A DNA stretch of 64,000 bases, from the NCBI GenBank assembly GCA_013398615.1, contig VZSR01000479.1:4249751-4313750 (forward strand). The letters are read 5' to 3'. Both the position numbers and the translations under genes were made by a program. Position 1 is the stretch's first letter. Every line of letters begins with the position of its first letter. This stretch comes from Brachypodius melanocephalos. Its lineage: Eukaryota > Chordata > Aves > Passeriformes > Pycnonotidae. Shown here piece after piece: positions 12,134 to 25,239 of this stretch. The notes under the pieces are model-generated. The model did not search any database and was not told the DNA's origin. It worked only from the letters and a program-made list of their open reading frames with translations.

Positions 12134-14160
12134 CATTTCTCCTCCTCCTAAGGTGCTGCTGTCCTGCCCTGGAAGGTGACCAGTTTAATGCATGCTGCAA
12201 TGATGTACCAATCTCGAGACGGCACAAACAGCACAAATTTGGCTAGTGGGGGACCCTGCAAGGTTACAGCAAGGTTGCTCTGCAGCAACATTTATCCAGC
12301 TAACATCTTGCATTTTCAAAACACATCAGTTGGTAAAACCTTCAGCATCAGCACTCTCCCCATGTCCTTCCCTTGTTCAGAACCACCTGACTGACGTTTA
12401 GGAGGAAGTCAGGAATGTGCAGAGAAACAGCAAAGAACCAGGAAATTCAATAACATTTCTTTCTGTAGAGGATGCTGCAGGAAAAGCAGAAAGCAAAGTA
12501 CAGATCCTAAAGAAAATCCCTGGATTCCTGCTGTCAGCAGGAAACACAGCATCATTTGTTGTGGGCAGGTTTTGTTCTGCTTAAACACTTCTCTGCAGAA
12601 ACCCTTGCAGAGAAGATCCTTTAACTGGGTACTTCATCAGAGCTCCAGGGCAATGGTGGGCAGGCAACTGAGACCTTGGGACAAGATTTGGAATCAAGGT
12701 GGACAACAAAACATTTAGAAGGGACCAGTAAGGAATGGGTAAGTACAGCCACCAAGGCAGTTTCTTCAGTGGAGAGGAAATCTCTGCAGAGAGCTCCAGA
12801 GAGCGTCAAGCTTTAGTCACAGCAGGAGAAGCAGATTTAATCTTTATCTAGACAGTAAAACCCTACTCTGCCTCAGTTTCCCCCATATGAAACCTCCCCA
12901 GGACATTCTAGGAATAAGGTGTCTGAAAAGATTTCTTGGAACCATGATAATAGGGGTCATACAAATACCCCCAAGCATGTTGGATTTCTCATTAAAACCC
13001 CTCTAAGGTTCACAGATAAAATTCACACATAAAACTGAGATTTAATTACACAAAAATACTTCAAAGCTGAGATTTGAAGCCTCTGCTGCAAGAAACTTGA
13101 ATTCCAGTAAAAAAAAAAGATAAATGCTGCATCCTTGAAAGTAATGGGAAAAACAAATCACCCAGACTACCATATTAAAAAGCATATTGAAAAGCAAGAT
13201 ATGCTGGCGAAATGCGGCCAGTTGTACTTTGTGTACCAACCCGACAGCAGCGTCTTGAAACTTTTACATCTGCAGAGCAAAATGATTTATGGAAGCTGTT
13301 CTTTATCATTCAGGCTTATAAGTCTTATGTCACATAAAAGCCCGTGGCACTAGAAGAACATTCTGATTGCGATGGGAAGCGGCTGCAGGAGCGGGGAGCA
13401 GTGACAGCCTCCATCACCTGGGCTGCCCAGCACCCTTCTCATTCTGTTGGCATACACCAGGTTTGCACAGAACAGACAGGACTTACTTAGAGAGCAGCTG
13501 TTCAACAGTTTTATTTTTCTTATCTTATATCCTCAACCTTATTTTCAGCTATTCAAATGCAGCTCTGAAGGTAGAAATGATTCATTGCTCCCTGGATTTT
13601 TCTCTAACACCCTTCACTGTTAAATCGTCTTCAGAAATGCTCGTGAGCACCTTTGACATGTTTGCTTTAGCTGAGTTATGTGGCCTCAGAGAGAGATTAT
13701 TTGCCATAAAGAATTTTTTAGCCCTTCTGCCTCATTTCTGCTCAGCCAGATCTGTCCAAAATCTCCCATTCCTGCTGAGCTTCAGTCACCTCACCTCACT
13801 GACTGTAACTGTGACTGACAGCCCTTACCAGTCATCCCATGGATAGCTGGTGTCCATCTCCCTTCCCCACAGCCACAGCAGAGCTCTTGCATCACCTTCA
13901 GATTTGATGTCCAGGTCCAGCAGAGGCTGATGGAATAAAGCATGGCCTTGTCCTGCCTCTGCAGTGACAGCCTCCACCACTTCTCACCAAAAGAATTTCT
14001 CTGCCAAAACCTGAGAAGCTTTACCCCGAGTCTGTGCAATCTGCAGCTGAGTTTGCATCTCAGAACTCAACCCCTCCAGTGCTCAGCCCATCTCTGCTCT
14101 CCAGACCACCAGCCTGCTTCAATATGTGTTTCATCAACTCTTCCAACCAGCAGTATTTAA

Positions 14161-14350
14161 AATCATAGAACCACAGATGGTTTGGGTGGGAAGGGACCTC
14201 AAAGAGAATCCAGTTCCACCCTCCCTGTGGAAGGGACACCTTTCACCAGACCAGGTTGCTCTAAGCTCCATCCAACTTGGTCTTGAACATTTCCAGCAAC
14301 TGGGAAGCTACAGCTTCTCTCTAATGGGCACATTTCCATTCCTTCTTCCT
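14161..14350 (-). repeat. CR1 LINE 3' fragment
   Basis: AATCATAGAACCACAGATGG, TGGGAAGGGACCTCAAAGAG, CACCAGACCAGGTTGCTC and TCTTGAACATTTCCAGC read as reverse-complement CR1 3' end. Confidence 0.9.
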
Positions 14351-15770
14351 ATAAAAATGGTATTTTAATTTTTCCTATATTTTAATTGTTTTCTTCTCAA
14401 TTGCCATCAATTTTATCTCATTATTTCTCTGTGTGTAACATTAAATGGCTCTGTGCTACCCACTACCTTCTCCCTATACAAGCAAAGACCACAGCACAGA
14501 GATTTCTCTTGCAGTAAAAGAATAGGATCCTAGATCACACCATTTTGGTGAAGGCTGTTAATATTGACTTTTTAGGCTGATTGCAGTAGATACATGCCTT
14601 GTTTGCATTTAATGATCACAAATTAAAATCAGCTCAACGAACTGAACATTTGAGGAACGCACAGTGCACTATATATAATGAATTACTGTTGATTAAGTCT
14701 ATAAATTAAATATAAACACAATCTTTAAATATATATTTAATTTCAAACAGATCAGAAACCCGGTGGGCTAAATGAAAGACTATTTAATGCTAAGTTATTT
14801 GCCAGCATAGCCACCATATGCCAAACACCACAAATAACAGTATTCATCACATCAAGAGTCTGGAGACAGTTTCTTTTTAAGATCTTTAGCACAGCACTCA
14901 TCACAAATATTGTCAGCCAGATGCTCTGTTTTTCCAAGAAATAATGAGTGCTTAATATGAAGAAGAGCCCAGAAATTCTTTCAGAATTCATGACCATGTG
15001 CCCATCACAACAACCATATCACAGAAATGGTTAAATGGTGTCCATTCTCAGAGATGGTTCCTGCCTGAACATGAGCCTTCCTCATCTGCTCCAAACCAAG
15101 CCTTCCTTCATGCAGAGACACACAAACTACATCCACAATATATTTATTTACTCACCAAAGGTCAGATACAAATTAGTACATCATAAAGAGTCAAAACATC
15201 AGCCCTTTTGACTCAATTGCTTTTGAAATATTTAAGTTAAACCTCAGTGGCAAGAAAACTACATGAAAGTGTAGTTACTGCTCACAATGGTAATGCCAAA
15301 GTTAAAAATTTCCAATGCAAAACCCTCAGCCAATATAAGTATTAATAAGATCAGTGGTTGGCTTGTAGATGCCAGTATTTATTATCCATTGTATAAATCA
15401 TGGCTTTGCTAATGAAATGATTTTCACAAACATAACATGACATTCATTCACTAAGATATAACACATACCTGCAGGGCATGCAGTGAAAAGCCTTCTGCTG
15501 TATTTTAATTGATGTATAGTCCTTTGTGGCTTATACCCCTTCAGAGTAATCTTAAATTCTACATTTTTAATTGGATCAACTGTGTTACTATTAATTTGGG
15601 TAAACAATTAGTGGTAATTTATGGAGCTATTATTTCATTAGTCCCAATGCTGCTACAGTTCCATGTCAGTACACGATGCCTGACAGGGTTTGGATTCTAT
15701 ATACGAGGCACAGACATCAAAAGGGCCCAATCATGGCTGGGGCTTCACAAGGCAAAGCTGGGTTCAAAAA

Positions 15771-16111
15771 TGTGAAAGCTACACTGGTCTGTAGCTGCAG
15801 AGATAAATTAGCCCTAACAGACACCGACTGGATCAGCCTAAGCTCGTTAGAGAACAGAAGTAAAGAAATCTTCAGGTATGATAGTGATTGGTTGGATTCA
15901 AATTCAAACAGGGCACCCTGGCCAATCAAATAATGAATGCACCCATATTATTGGCCAGTGAGCTGGGCGGAGCTAAGGTCCCAGCCAATCAGGTGTGTAA
16001 GCACGGGAAGATTGGAGCCCCTCTAAAAGGGGACTCCCAACAATAAACTTTTGCTTTGCTGCCTGAACATCGGTGTGATCTTGTTGCTTGCCTGTCTCCG
16101 AAACTGTGACA
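15771..16111 (+). mobile_element. Solo LTR of an endogenous retrovirus with 6-bp target duplication
   Basis: Seen: 341 bp beginning TGTGAAAG and ending CTGTGACA, flanked by a perfect direct repeat CAAAAA at 15765-15770 and 16112-16117. Inside are five CCAAT/ATTGG pentamers, a GC box (GGGCGG, 15965-15970), a weak TATA-like CTCTAAAAGG at 16021 and a polyadenylation signal AATAAA at 16042-16047, followed by a T/G-rich U5-like end. Known: retroviral LTRs begin TG and end CA, and a 6-bp duplication is typical of class II (alpha/beta, ERVK-like) integrases. No internal gag-pol sequence is attached, so recombination between two LTRs probably removed it. Its polarity is opposite to FSTL4. The perfect duplication suggests it is not very old. 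Subfamily unknown. Confidence 0.85.
15887..16047 (+). promoter_or_regulatory. LTR U3 promoter: alternating CCAAT/ATTGG cluster, GC box, poly(A) signal
   Basis: ATTGG occurs at 15887-15891, 15950-15954 and 16011-16015, and CCAAT at 15922-15926 and 15985-15989, so the orientations alternate with start-to-start spacings of 35, 28, 35 and 26 bp. A GGGCGG box is at 15965-15970, an imperfect TATA-like site at 16021-16030 and AATAAA at 16042-16047. NF-Y is the known CCAAT binder and Sp-type factors bind the GC box; activity in this host is inference. Confidence 0.6.
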
Positions 16112-19100
16112 CAAAAATATATTAAAAATATTTTAGAAATGCAGTTCATGCCCTAGAGAGCCGCAATGAAAATATGCAACAAAGCCAGAAGATGGAATGG
16201 GAAATCAAGGCATAGTTAGGGAAAATGACTTGTGTTGAGCAGAGCAAACCTTTGTCTCCCTACTCCTGAGCTGTACTGACAAACCCCTAAAAACGTCATA
16301 AATTAGTGTGGGAAAAAATAGTTTCTTTTTGCTGAATTCTGATTTCATGTCTTTTCACAACTCTGCTACCAGTATTTGGGATTTCTCTGTCTCTGGCAAA
16401 ATCCCAGGTACATGAGTGAATGTTCCTGTCAGTGAACACAGAGAGTGTTTGTGTCAATAACTGTAGATGGAAGGGATTTAATAAGCATTAGCTAGATTAT
16501 GCTATTTAAACAGGTGGCATGAATATTCTTCCATTTGTCTTATGTTTCATCTTTTACCAAAACCCTAATTTCTCTATTTTTTCTGCTATTTACTTCCTTC
16601 CCCTTACTAAGACTACACTAAGGCAGCAAAATGCCAACACATGGAATTGAAAAGATTGCCTCTGATCCTACAAAAAGGGCATCCTGTAAGTGAAAATACC
16701 TTCAACTAGTGCCATAAGCTGAGAGACATTGCTTTTTAGTCCAGGTCAGATCAAGGAGGATGTCATTTTCCACCCCTATTTCATTATAAGAAGGAGATGA
16801 CAGTGGTCCTGCCATGAGTCAGGCAAACTTCACCTCCCACCATAGGCAAGATGAACTTCACAGGAAAAATCCCTCAGACATTCTGCAAAGCAGTGCTTGG
16901 ATCACACAGGCTTACAGCATAGCAGGGTTGTGGTAATGCTTGATAAACCTCAAGCAGCCTGATAGGCTGGAGCAGAAGTGTAGGATGAGGTCTGCACTTA
17001 TTCCTGAAAATGAAAGGCATTAGTGGTACCTCAAGGTGTGCACCAAGGGCTGACTTCCACAGGCATCCCTGTTCTTCACTCCACTAAAGCTATTCCTGGA
17101 ATTTTAAATCTCCCTGCCAAAGGTGTGACTGTCTCAATGCACTGCAAATCAGCAACTCTCACTGTAAACCAAGAGCAGTGTGGATAGAGGAAACATCAAG
17201 GATGAAGTCAGGGACATACTGTGAAAAAAGGCACTTAATGATTCAGAGTAATAGATTTCAGATGTTTGAGCAAACAAAACATTCATAAACCGCAGCAGAA
17301 TCGCTCCTTTCAGGCTGAATGCGGCCTCTATTTGCAAGATACTAATAATAGTGAGTGAAGGAAGGAGAAAACCCAAGGACACTAACACAGGTGCTCCCCA
17401 ATATTTTCATGCAGAGAGGCACAGAAATGTTGATCTTCTGTGATGCTGCCTACTGTTGTGTGGATGCTTGGTTAAACTATTTTTTTCATTACCTTCTTCT
17501 CTTAGCAGTATCTGAAGGAATGAATTGCTCACTGGAATTTGTTACATGTTTAAGGGTGAAGCCATCCTTATCTGCTGCAGGGTTACAGAGGCTGGATGTA
17601 ATAAGCAAGGAGACCCCTTCTTCCTAATCTCCCATTAATGTAAGGCACTTCAGCCCTTTACATGCTTGAAGACCACTCCAAGAAGTCTGGCTGCCACACC
17701 TGTGCAGTAGAGGAGAAACCTGCACAGAATGGTCTCTTGTGGACACAGTCTTGGGGAGACTTTAGGTCTAAAGCAGCCTGACTTCAGGAATATGTGGATC
17801 ATATCACTGAATCTTATGGTTTGCTGCAACTTGCAGTGGGAGACACAAATCTGCACTTGCCCAAGGCATGAGCAGCATCAAATGTCCAAGAACTCAAAAG
17901 AATATTTCATGAGAGAAGAGGATGTGAGTTGTTTATGCTTGATGATTGACACCGAGTGGGAGAGGCTGGAATTTGCCCAGGATGTCAAGGTTAACAACCC
18001 TTTTACTACAAAAAATGTTATGGGTGAATCTTAAATGACTACAGATGGTCAGGTGTTGATTTTGCATGTCCTTTGAAAGACAGTACTGTCAGCAAAACAG
18101 TGCCTTCTAACCAAATTTTGAAGTTCAATACTCTGTCAGCAAGGAAGAGTGTTGGCTCTTTAACTGACTCATCAAAATACCGTTTCTTTAGTTACCTCTA
18201 GTGACTTTCCATTTGAGTACTGCTCTGTGGCTGGCTCACCAGGACAAGAATATCTGCACAATTCATAGCTGGTTTTATTTTTTTTCTCTCCCCAGTAATA
18301 CTCCTTTATGGAAAGAACGTAAAAATCCTTGCTGTACAGGTGGTGAGGTGAAGCAGAGACAGGCATTATTTAACTGCAGTTACACAGTGTGCCTGAACCT
18401 GAACCAGACACAGGCCTTATTTCCCAAGGTTACTTTTCCAGCCTCTCCGAGATTACTTTATAATCCCATTAAGGGTGGAAGAGCTACGTACGCACAGCTG
18501 CCTCCTTGGATTGCTCCTCTTAAAATGTGAGCAAGGTGTGAGCTCTCAGTGATCGTCATGCCCTGTTTTGGCCATGGCTTCTGTGGGGGTTTGCAGAAGG
18601 GCACAGTGAGGACAGTTACCATGGAACCTGAAAAAACAGCTTGAGAGGAGACTGGGGGCTATGCTAAAATACAGAACCACTGAACTAACAGCCTAGCACC
18701 ACAAGAAATGTCAGCTTAAGACTTTCTGCACCCTCATGCTGTTACATTACACTATAAGTCACCTGAGCTGGTATTGCTGGAGTCTTTTGATCCTTGCTCA
18801 GCTTTTCTATGTGCTCTGAAGACAAGCTTCCCCCTCCCGAAAGAGAAACAGGATGTGCCACCCCACAGCAATATTGTCTATGGGACAAGGATAACAAATC
18901 ACCTTCTTTTCTGTGCTGGCATCTCTCTTGTCTATTTTCTACTTCAGCTAGAAGCTTTTCTTTGTCCCCAGCTCTCATTGAGAAGATGGCCCTGTGTCCT
19001 TGTGAGGATGGGGTCCCAGCAGCTGCTGTGGGGTGAGTGCTCTGCTCCTCCTGGGCTCCCTCCCAGCCTCATCATCCCAACACTGGTGTCACATTTGTCA

Positions 19101-19136
19101 CTGAGTAATACACACAAACTGAAAATACAATAGACT

Positions 19137-19250
19137 AACTCATTTATTTCCACTTGTTATTGATGACCTTTCATGACTTTCATAACTCCGCCTCGCTCTA
19201 ACACTCATGAGTTATGGGGTCATCCGTAACTCAAGGAAATAAATGAAGTT
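19137..19250. repeat. Imperfect inverted repeat, about 110 bp
   Basis: CATTTATTTCC at 19141-19151 is the exact reverse complement of 19235-19245. GTTATTGATGACC at 19156-19168 pairs with 19218-19230 at 11 of 13 positions, and CATAACT near 19181 pairs with AGTTATG near 19210. The centre contains CCGCCTCGCTC. It could be a hairpin-type mobile element remnant or a structured RNA; no target duplication was identified. Confidence 0.65.
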
Positions 19251-20131
19251 TCCCATCAGCCTTTTGTATATCCCCATTTATTACCTTTTTTATGACCAAC
19301 CTTTAAAGTTTTATCCCCTAGTATCTTGTTTTACAGTGGTGTAACATTCAGATGCAGGGATATATATATGAGCTGTGTACCCATATCAGGCCAAAGCATT
19401 TTGGTCGGGTTGGGAGAAGAGCTGTGGTCACCCACACGTACAAGGGCTACTTTTTCCACACCATCAGACTGTGTCTGAACCTCTACAATGAAATTATGCC
19501 AATGCTCAGGCTCCTTTGTTTCTACTAAATGAGGTACAGTGGTTTTTTATGACTAATTCACCTCAAGATCATTAGTGGAACAAGCTTATCCATAGAAATA
19601 AAAGATGCATCATACAAATCATTGGTTCAAAGGTTTGGAGATGTTTGAGAGCTACTGCTAGAGAGTATGATGTGTGTACAGTGTTGCCTACAACATGCTG
19701 AATAATAATCCTTTGAAAAGCTTCAGCTGCAGCATTTCTGAGCAAGTGCAGTGCTGCTTTACAGAATACTTTTTGTCTTTGACCTGTGAGTAAAATGCCA
19801 GAATACTTAAATTGGATGGCATAGTAAGTCTCAAAGTAATAAGTGCAATTCTTTGTCTGTATTTATTACAGGAGATCCTGTGCCCTAGGTGCTTCAGTGA
19901 CCAGTTTTGTGGGACAAGTCTGCCTCTGTGTACACCTTCATGGCTGTGCCAATTCCCACACAGGTGCTGCAGCTCCCTTGGGAGCATGATCATAAATCAT
20001 GAATTGAGCCATGGGCAGTGCTGTTCTGGGGACAGCCATCCATGAACTTGTGGGAAGAAATGTGGAGCTGGATTGCTGGACTTGGGGCAAGTGATGTCCC
20101 TCCTCTGTGCAACAGAAAACCAGTAATGTCT

Positions 20132-20385
20132 CGAATCGTAGAATTGTTAACATTGCAAAAGACTTCTGAGATCATCAAGCCCAAATGTCAACCCAGCACC
20201 ACTACAATATTCACCAGTAAACCATGTCCACCCTATTCACGTGTTTTTTGAACCCTTTCAGGAATGGTCACCCCACCACTTTCCTGGGCAGCCTGTTTCA
20301 GGGTTTGACAACCCTTCCCACAAAGAATATTCTCCTAATAACTAATCTAAAATTCTCCTGGCACAACTCGAGGCCACTGAGGCCA
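20132..20385 (-). repeat. CR1 LINE fragment, second subfamily type
   Basis: The sequence has AAATGTCAACCCAGCACCAC, AAACCATGTCCACC, GGGCAGCCTGTTTCAGGG and TCTCCTGGCACAACTCGAGG. This belongs to the CR1 group whose 3' end carries CAGCACCAC and CCATGTCC blocks, distinct from the CCCTGCCATGGGCAGGG type seen in most other copies. Confidence 0.85.
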
Positions 20386-23300
20386 AGCAGTTTCCTGAAG
20401 AATGGCCATAGATTAAACCATGAAGAAGACTAGAGCTGTCTTCCAGAAGTCTTGTGTGACAAAGAAGCTGCAGGTGCAGAAATCAGGTGCTGCTCAGTGC
20501 AGGCAAAGGTGAAATAACCAGCCCCAAGCACAGACTCCATGGTGGGAGCAGCTGCTGATTGAGGCACTTGTGCAGCTCTCAGCAGGATGTGAGGGTTAAT
20601 TTATTCATCTATTTTGAACAGAAACCTGTAAGACCACCAGTTAGTGCACAGCAAGAAAGTCAAAGCCAAGCTATTATGCCATAAGAAAACTAACAAAACC
20701 TTGTGACTTCTCTTTTTGATTGCTGTCTATACATGGTCACTGCAAGGAGCAGTGTCACTGCTCTGTCAAACAGACACTACAGCCCCAGAATCAAGAGCAC
20801 AAAGGTTGAGGGTAGGGCATAAAGAAAGGTCATTTCCTCTTAACTTATGAGGAAAATACTGAAACTGCCCACTGAAGCTTTCAAAAAGTGAGAGAATTGG
20901 AGACCTGATAATACTGATATATTGCCACATTTCCAAGGAGTAAGAGAGTGCTATAATAAGGAAATATGGGCAAACTTCAGAACCTAGAGCAGCTTCACAA
21001 AAGAAAACAAACAGACCTTCAAAATATTTTTCAGGCAATTAAGTCAAGAATATGGAAGGAGCACTGCCTTCTTTTCAAAGGGAAGGCTAGAAAATAAATT
21101 GAAAAGACAAGAAATTACCTCTGAATCCGGACCAAATTCCACAGCTCAGGGGACCCCCTTCTACTGACTTTGTGGAAAGTAATTTACTCTACAAATTCAA
21201 ATGTAATGTCCTTCCTTTGACCCAAATGAAGGGACTGCAGGGAGCTCCCAACCCCAGTTCATGCAGAAGGGCTTATTCCCCACAGTTCAGAAGGTGGAAA
21301 AAAGGTGGGACAGGGGACTTGTGCCAACCTTGAACCATGGCTGGGATCTGACCCTAGGAAAAAAAATGGAAGAAACGTGACCCCCTTCCTGAAAGGATGG
21401 AAGAAGAAAGAATATCATGTGCTTAAATACCCACAGCTGTTGGGAACAAAGATCAGGAATATGATCCTCTGCTCTTCACATAAAAAGTTCCCATTGCAGA
21501 TGACACTTGTTTCACTTGTACTGGGAAAAAACATTTCCTCAAGTACCCTTTCTTTGCAAAACTATTCCATGTTTTGCAAACCAGCAGCTTCCCAGGTAAC
21601 ATTTCCCTGCAAGTCCAGGTGCAAGGGTCTGGAGGAGCTGAGCAGTGAAGAATATGGCTTGCTGAAGACTTCACTGGCTGTAGGGTAGAAGTCTTTTACA
21701 ATCCTTTACAGGTGAATGGGGAAAACTCAATAATGTTCACTATCATTATTGAGTATAGTTATTAGCTTTGAACGGTTTCTAAAGTAAGCCTGTCATTAAG
21801 ATGAATGTCTTGTTAATGGTAGGAATTTCCCAAATGAAGCATTAAAAATCCTGCATCATTAGCTGACTTGGAAGGCTCCTCCACCCGCTCCAGCTCCGTG
21901 ACACAATGATCAGTGCCACCTTCAACTCCATTCATCTGCTCCACATCCACCCTGGAGCCTTTCCCATCGTGATTCCTACTCACAAAGCCTCTCATGGCTC
22001 TGCCTGTGTGGGTCCTTTCTGTCTGCAGACAAAGAGGATCTCTGCACTAACCTGGAGTGGAGGGGAAAAACATCAGAAAAATTATATGACCCCCACAACC
22101 GAACTTCCTATGTAAGGAAAAGACAACCAGAAAAAACTGGGAAAACTATGCTCTCCTGAAAATACAGCCCAATCATCAGCCAGATCTTGTCCAAGTCTTT
22201 ATCCCTCTGCAGCTCTCACCTCTTCCTCAGCCTGCTCCCCACAACAATATCCTCAAAACTCCCTTTTCTATAATCCCAGCTCACTCTGCCTTAATTTGTT
22301 ATCATTTATACACCAAAATTACATTATCCAAAACGACAGAGTAGGTGGCTCCTTACAGATGTGATCTGCACGTCAGGATTTTGAAACTGGAGTTTGTGTT
22401 CCATAATGAACACAGAAAAAGTCGGAGGTGCTCATCTCTGACTTCTGGAGCCAGTGAAAGCCCAAAGTAATCAAGATATTAATATAAGCCCTTCAGTCAG
22501 ATGTCCTGGATTAGGTGGGATGAAAAACGAGTGCCTCGGGACACACTTACATCACCTTTCTGTAAATAAAAACCATGTTTCCCATTACAAAATGCAATAA
22601 AAGTAAATAAATATTTTATAGCCCTGAGGTGAGATGACATTTTTTTATCTCCCTGCTAGAGTGAAGGCAGCTTTGTGCTCCCTGTTTCAGTGCAACAGAA
22701 GTAAATATTTTCAGTATTCATGTATGCTATCCATGGAATCCAGGTTCATACCGAGTGTTTGCCAGCACGTATCATGGAAAGGGTCGGGATCAGGGAAAAC
22801 TACAATGACTTATTGAAAGATTTAACATTTCATATCTGTAAGTCATGATTCCTGTTTTCCATAGCTTGAATTTTAAATTTAACCTGATAATCAAAACTTT
22901 AATTTTGACAGGTGTATCACTGGGCCACTGCTCTGGTAATACCACCTGGAGACAGCAAAGATCACCCTGACCTTACAAGGACCTTGGCAAAGTGAATTCT
23001 GTTGAAACAAGTGGCCTTCCCAGGTTCTTCTCAAAATAACAGAAATACATCTCCTGTAATGTAATTTAAGAACTAGCTACTAGGCTGAGGGTAGTTTTGA
23101 TTTTATTGATATTAGTTTAGTGAACACTGTATATTGTAAAACTGATAGAGTGGGAAAATGACTTCACTAGATTATCAAATTTGATGGAGCTGGTTGCTGA
23201 CTGCAAATATAAGTATGGGAACTATCACCTAAGGAGGTGCTCAGTATTTCATTGTGGAATTTTTAATGTTTCATATTCAGAACAGCCTAAAACAGTGGCC

Positions 23301-24696
23301 CTGAAAACAATAAAATATGCTTCTGCAATACTGCCATTTATGTACAGTTACACTTCATTATCCCTGTAATCTAACATGGTGGCTCAAGAGGAGAACACGA
23401 ACATTTTCTGAGTGATTTAGCAGGATGCTTTAATGATGTATTGAAAATGAACATTGACCCTATGTAATAGGTGCTAAACTGACACTCTTAAAGCACTCCA
23501 TCCGTTTCACTCAGGCTGACTATCCTCCTTAAATCATTGCTGTGTCATTTTTATGATGCAGATCCATCTACTGAGACTATGGGACTGTGAAATGTCATAA
23601 AAAAGGCAATAAGAAAAAAAATAAAATTAAGTTGCAGGTGGCAAGTATTAGCATTTCAAATATGTTCTGTTGCATTACACTATTATTCCATCTCTGTCAA
23701 GGGGCAACAAGATTCAATTCTCACCTTGAACAGCCCGTGTTGCTGAATGCATTAGCTCAGGGCATGAGAAGCTCCTGGCCAGCTGAAGGGCATTTTAAAA
23801 TAAAGGTAAAATATATTTAGGACTAAATTTGATAGGACACAAGGGTCAGCCTCCCCCTCAGAGGACAAAGCCACAATTCCTTCTTTACCTCCCTGTTGTG
23901 TTCCTTAGCTCCCAGGCTTTTTACAAATTAAAGCCTCAAAACTTTCTGCTCACCAGAAGAGCTGAAATAAAAGGCAGAGGGTCAAGGAGTTAATTGTAAT
24001 CCTAAAGGTCAGGCTCTCCAGCTGGCAGGGCCCTCTGCTGTTTATGCAGTGCAGACTGAGGACATCAGGACAGCACAAAAGTGCCTCCCTTCAGCTTATT
24101 TCTAAATCCAGCTTTAAGCTGAAGTGAGATACCTGACTCCAAGTGCAGCCCAACCACCAGGTTTAAATCCAGTACTGCAAAAAATCCAGTATTAAGCCTT
24201 CACACTGTAGCAGCAATAAGATTTTTTTTCTGTAGCAGAGACTAAACACTAGGCATTTTTCTAATCTTGTTACCAAAAGCTGCTGAGCGATTCTCAATGA
24301 AGTTTCCAAAAAGCAAGTAAAAACTACAAATTCATTTTCAGCAGGTTCCTGGCATGGAGGGTTTCAGCACCAATGGATTTGGACTGGCAAAGGTGGGACT
24401 GTAAAGAAAGTCTCTGTGGGAAGCTCTGAGTGGATTCTGCTCACAGCCTCATGCACAAGGCACATGGGCACCCAGAGACCCACAGAGTTTGGGCAGGAGT
24501 GGAAAGCTTCATCTTTTCCCCAAACTCTCCTCTTTTCTTGCCTCATTTGCCCTTTCATGGCTCCTTCTGAAACCATGTTAGAATTTCAAAGCCTTGTCCC
24601 TATTCACTCCCTATGAAGTCCTCTCCTCCCATCTCAATTTTTCCATCTCTTCTCCCCATGACCAACACTCTGTCCATTCCCCTAAACTCATCACAG

Positions 24697-25108
24697 GCTG
24701 AGAGAGCTGGGGTTCTTTAACCTGGAGAAGAGAAGGCTCCAGGAAGACATTAGAACCCCTTCCAGTGAACCCCTTCCTTAGAACCCCTTCCAGTGCCCAG
24801 AGGGAGCTGCTAGAGAGCTGGAGAGGGACTTTGGACAAGGGCATGGAGTGACAGGACGAGGGAAAATGGCTTTAAACTGAAGGAGGGTGGATTTACATAT
24901 TATTGAGATATTTAGAAGAAGTTTTTCCTTGTGAGGGTGCTGAGGCCCTGGCATATGATTCCCAGAGAAAGGATGGCTGCCCCATTCCTGAAAGTGTTCC
25001 AGCCAGGTTGGGCAGGGCTTGGAGTGTCCCTGCCCATGGCAGGGGTTTGGAAGGAGATGAGCTTTAAGTTCCCCTCCAACCCAAACCATTCTGCAATTCT
25101 GTGATTAT
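24697..25108 (+). repeat. CR1 LINE 3' fragment, longest in window
   Basis: Sense CR1 from GCTGAGAGAGCTGGGGTTC through CCTGGAGAAGAGAAGGCTCC, GAGAGGGACTTTGGACAAGG, TTTTTCCTTGTGAGGGTGC, TGTCCCTGCCCATGGCAGGG to the terminal CCAAACCATTCTGCAATTCTG. It contains an internal 28-bp tandem duplication at 24750-24795. The copy includes the end of the ORF2/UTR region only. Confidence 0.95.
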
Positions 25109-25239
25109 TGAGAAGGCAGCTGGACTACAGGACCCACTGCTCTCCCCTTGGATCCTACAGCCTCCTGCTGCCCCTCCACCTCCAACAGAGGCAGCTTCAG
25201 TGACCTGAACCAGGATTCAAAGTCTGTCAGTGACCAGGG

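Noticed and set aside
12870..12900. CCTCAGTTTCCCCCATATGAAAC as a MIR SINE remnant
   Set aside because: Only one short block matches; the rest of the SINE core is not visible.
13367..13846. 159-codon plus-strand ORF
   Set aside because: No domain, no codon bias, no splice or promoter context; most likely chance.
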